From contig SADC01001256.1 in assembly GCA_004194705.1 (NCBI GenBank), positions 930,001-994,000 on the forward strand: 64,000 bases of DNA. The letters run 5' to 3'. The translations under genes were made by a program, and so were the position numbers. Below the pieces are notes generated by a model. It was given only the letters and a program-made list of their open reading frames with translations. It did no database searches and had not been told where the DNA came from. How positions within the stretch are numbered: the first letter of the stretch is position 1; each line of letters opens with the position of its first letter. The DNA is from Ditylenchus dipsaci (lineage: Eukaryota; Nematoda; Chromadorea; Rhabditida; Anguinidae). Below, piece by piece: positions 62,000 to 64,000 of this stretch.

Positions 62000-63150
62000 G
62001 CAAAATTTTATACTGCGCAAAACTTGGACAATCTTATGCACTGTGGCCCAAGTTGGCAAAAGATGGTGGGGTATTTTCACGCACTTTAATTTTATTGAAT
62101 CCACTTCATAGCTTTATTATATCCAAAATGGGCTCTATTTTAAATTCGATGTTGTACTTAAACTTGTACTTAAAGCAGGGCAGGCCTGCTTATGCTAGGA
62201 CGGACTTCAACGTGTACTTCTTACTCTTTTTTAGCTCGGCAAACATGTTTAAGTGAGAACGCGATAGTCGCGCGAGAGAAAATTTTGCTAAATTTTAATT
62301 TTCGACGTCCCTGCTCGGCAAAAAACAAATTCTGATACCTGATTTGCGTTAAGCATAGTAGATTGCATACCCAGTACCCTTTAAATCTAAAACTCGTAGT
62401 CAAATTTGAAATACCAATTTTTCAAACGTTTTTTGTCGCAAAAGCAATTTGAAATTTAAAAGTAAGTTAAAATCTGAAGAAGGTGATACTGGAATCGACC
62501 ATGGTGTACATGAATCCGGTGTCAGAATTGGATTTTTGCCTAGCAGGAACGTCGAAAATCAAAATTCCGCGGAATCCTCGCCTTGCCGTTTGAGTCCGTC
62601 CTCACATACACTGACTTACCCTGAGCCTCATCCCAACCAAAAAAATCAAAACAACAAAATCAGTCTTTTACACACCTGTATTTCATTAACCGCCATATAA
62701 ATTATCAATCGGTTGATAAAATTCTTCAGCCGGTGGCCCCCGGCGAATAAACCAAATGATATGCTGAACCAGAGACTGAACAACAACAAGACCAAGTCAA
62801 AAATGGTTTGGATTAACAATAGGGGCAGTAGTATATAGGGCCATCAGTAAATTTAGTGCGTGATTGGGACGCGACTAATAGTGAGACGAATTTTGAGGAG
62901 TTCGACAATTATTACGGCAAAACACAAGTGTTCTTAGTTTCATTAGATGTGCAAATTCCTTGCGGCTCTAATGAGTGGTCACTTGTAAAGTAAAAAAAAA
63001 TACGAAAAAATAATTTTTTCACTGTAACTCCAAGTTCGACTGCGACTTTTTGTTTGATAAATCTTATGACTGCCTTGTTCTGTGTAAAAGTGACTTGCTT
63101 TGCTCAAATTTACACTGTTTTTTGAATTGTGTTTTTTTTGGCTTGAATAA
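62000..63150. other. no gene recognised
   Basis: AT-rich DNA with pieces of the AGGCAAGGGTAGGCC dispersed repeat at 62180 and 62590. I searched for later urocanate hydratase exons and saw none. Confidence 0.35.
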
Positions 63151-63159
63151 GGTAAAATC

Positions 63160-63265
63160 CCAACTGGCGGCCATTCCAACTGGCGGCCCCGACTGGCGGC
63201 CATCCCAACTGGCGGCCATTCCAACTGGCGGCCCCCGACTGGCGGCCTCGACTGGCGGCCATCAC
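63160..63265. repeat. array of AACTGGCGGCC iterations
   Basis: Eight iterations of a 10-16 bp unit, (C)CAACTGGCGGCCATT or CGACTGGCGGCC. No inverse partner seen, so possibly one arm of an iterated-end element. Confidence 0.65.
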
Positions 63266-63631
63266 AACTTATACCCACAAATACAAGCGGATATGAACAA
63301 TAGCTCGCGGCGCCGATAGTTTCCGGCCTGTATAAAATGGGACAATTGTTCCTGGTTTATGAAAAAGCTATTAGGTTTTCTACAATGGCGGGTGTAGGTT
63401 AAACGGGCATGCCCGTTTAATAGAGATAATACGATAACTGTACAGTGGGCCGCACTCTAACGATACCTAGGATACCGGGTCCGAGACGTTTTACAAACAT
63501 TTTTGAAATTCGGTAATTCTGCTTGGACAATTTAGTGCCAAAAATTGGAGGGGTTCCGATTTTGGCAATTGTTTTTACAAATCCTTGAAATTGTTATTTC
63601 TTTCATTCTAAAAGACTCGGAGTATTTTGGG

Positions 63632-63889
63632 TACAGTCAAATTCCTCAATAACGTACACCATTAAAGTTCGTTCCCGCCTAGGGTCCGACACTTTTTTAC
63701 ACTTATTTTTCGAGAATGTTGCGGGTCTAATCAGCAAAACTGTTGTGTTCTCAGAAATTATTCGCGAAAATTGTGATCCTCACGATATTCCAGACTGACG
63801 GATCAGTCTCGGCAAAAGACTGTAAAAAGTGTCAGACCCTAGGCGGGAACGAACTTGAGGGGTGTACATTATTGAAGAATTCGACTGTA
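63632..63889. mobile_element. pogo-like MITE
   Basis: TACAGTCAAATTCCTCAATAA and complement with TA edges. Inner arms with GTTCGTTCCCGCCTAGGGTC are inverted. Same family as 14402. Confidence 0.75.
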
Positions 63890-64000
63890 TCTTGATTTCA
63901 TAATTGGAACATAAAAGAATAAATCTTTTTTTGCCCACGTCTGGCTTTTTTCTGCCCGCTTTCTGATTCCTGTATTTATATTCTTATTATGAAATGATAA

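Noticed and set aside
62041..62256. Further urocanate hydratase exon
   Set aside because: The open frame (AKDGGVFSRTL...) does not match the conserved region expected after ITNGM and has no suitable acceptor.

Overview
Eukaryotic, AT-rich, repeat-dense DNA, most likely from a nematode. Genes are split by very short GT-AG introns (down to about 42 nt). Three gene types fit a nematode: pepsin-family (A1) aspartic proteases with a Cys-rich insert just after the first active site, multi-exon globins with long non-globin extensions, and a urocanate hydratase. The assignment is my inference; no species is recognised.

Layout. 1-12.1 kb: mostly inverted-repeat elements, with a small secreted aspartic-protease-like gene (4.9-5.6 kb, minus) and a one-pass membrane protein with a Ser/Thr-rich tail (8.5-9.2 kb, minus). 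13.5-30.2 kb: a head-to-tail tandem duplication of an 8.3-kb unit. Each unit carries one aspartic protease gene (plus) converging on one extended globin gene (minus), with at least seven mobile-element insertions at the same sites in both units. 30.2-35.1 kb: unit flank, a hAT-type element and an internally deleted pogo-type transposon. 35.1-36.8 kb: a Tudor-domain gene remnant. 36.8-38.2 kb and 54.7-55.6 kb: arms of an inverted duplication carrying the 3' end of an F-box/coiled-coil gene. Between the arms lie a third, rearranged protease-globin copy (39.2-42.5 kb, protease part inverted), a second globin type (46.5-47.1 kb), and a fourth broken copy (50.6-54.7 kb). 60.1-61.8 kb: the 5' half of a urocanate hydratase gene.

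Main observation. At least a dozen different element families share one architecture: inverted ends built from several tandem iterations of a 10-20 bp motif, a different motif in each family. Several have visible 8-9 bp target-site duplications, and some of these are proven by an uninterrupted copy of the target elsewhere in the window. They resemble fold-back elements (Drosophila FB, sea urchin TU). Some elements with different ends share the same internal core. Alongside them are TTAA-flanked MITEs, TA-flanked pogo-like MITEs and tRNA-like (A-box/B-box) repeats. Elements are nested in one another and sit in introns and near genes, so the several protease-globin copies give a relative order of insertion.

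Caution. Many frame breaks are single-base indels, often in homopolymers. Three occur in the highly conserved urocanate hydratase, which suggests residual assembly errors. Pseudogene calls based on one indel are therefore weak; those based on deleted exons or breakpoints are stronger. Stretches not listed hold only AT-rich sequence in which I recognise nothing.
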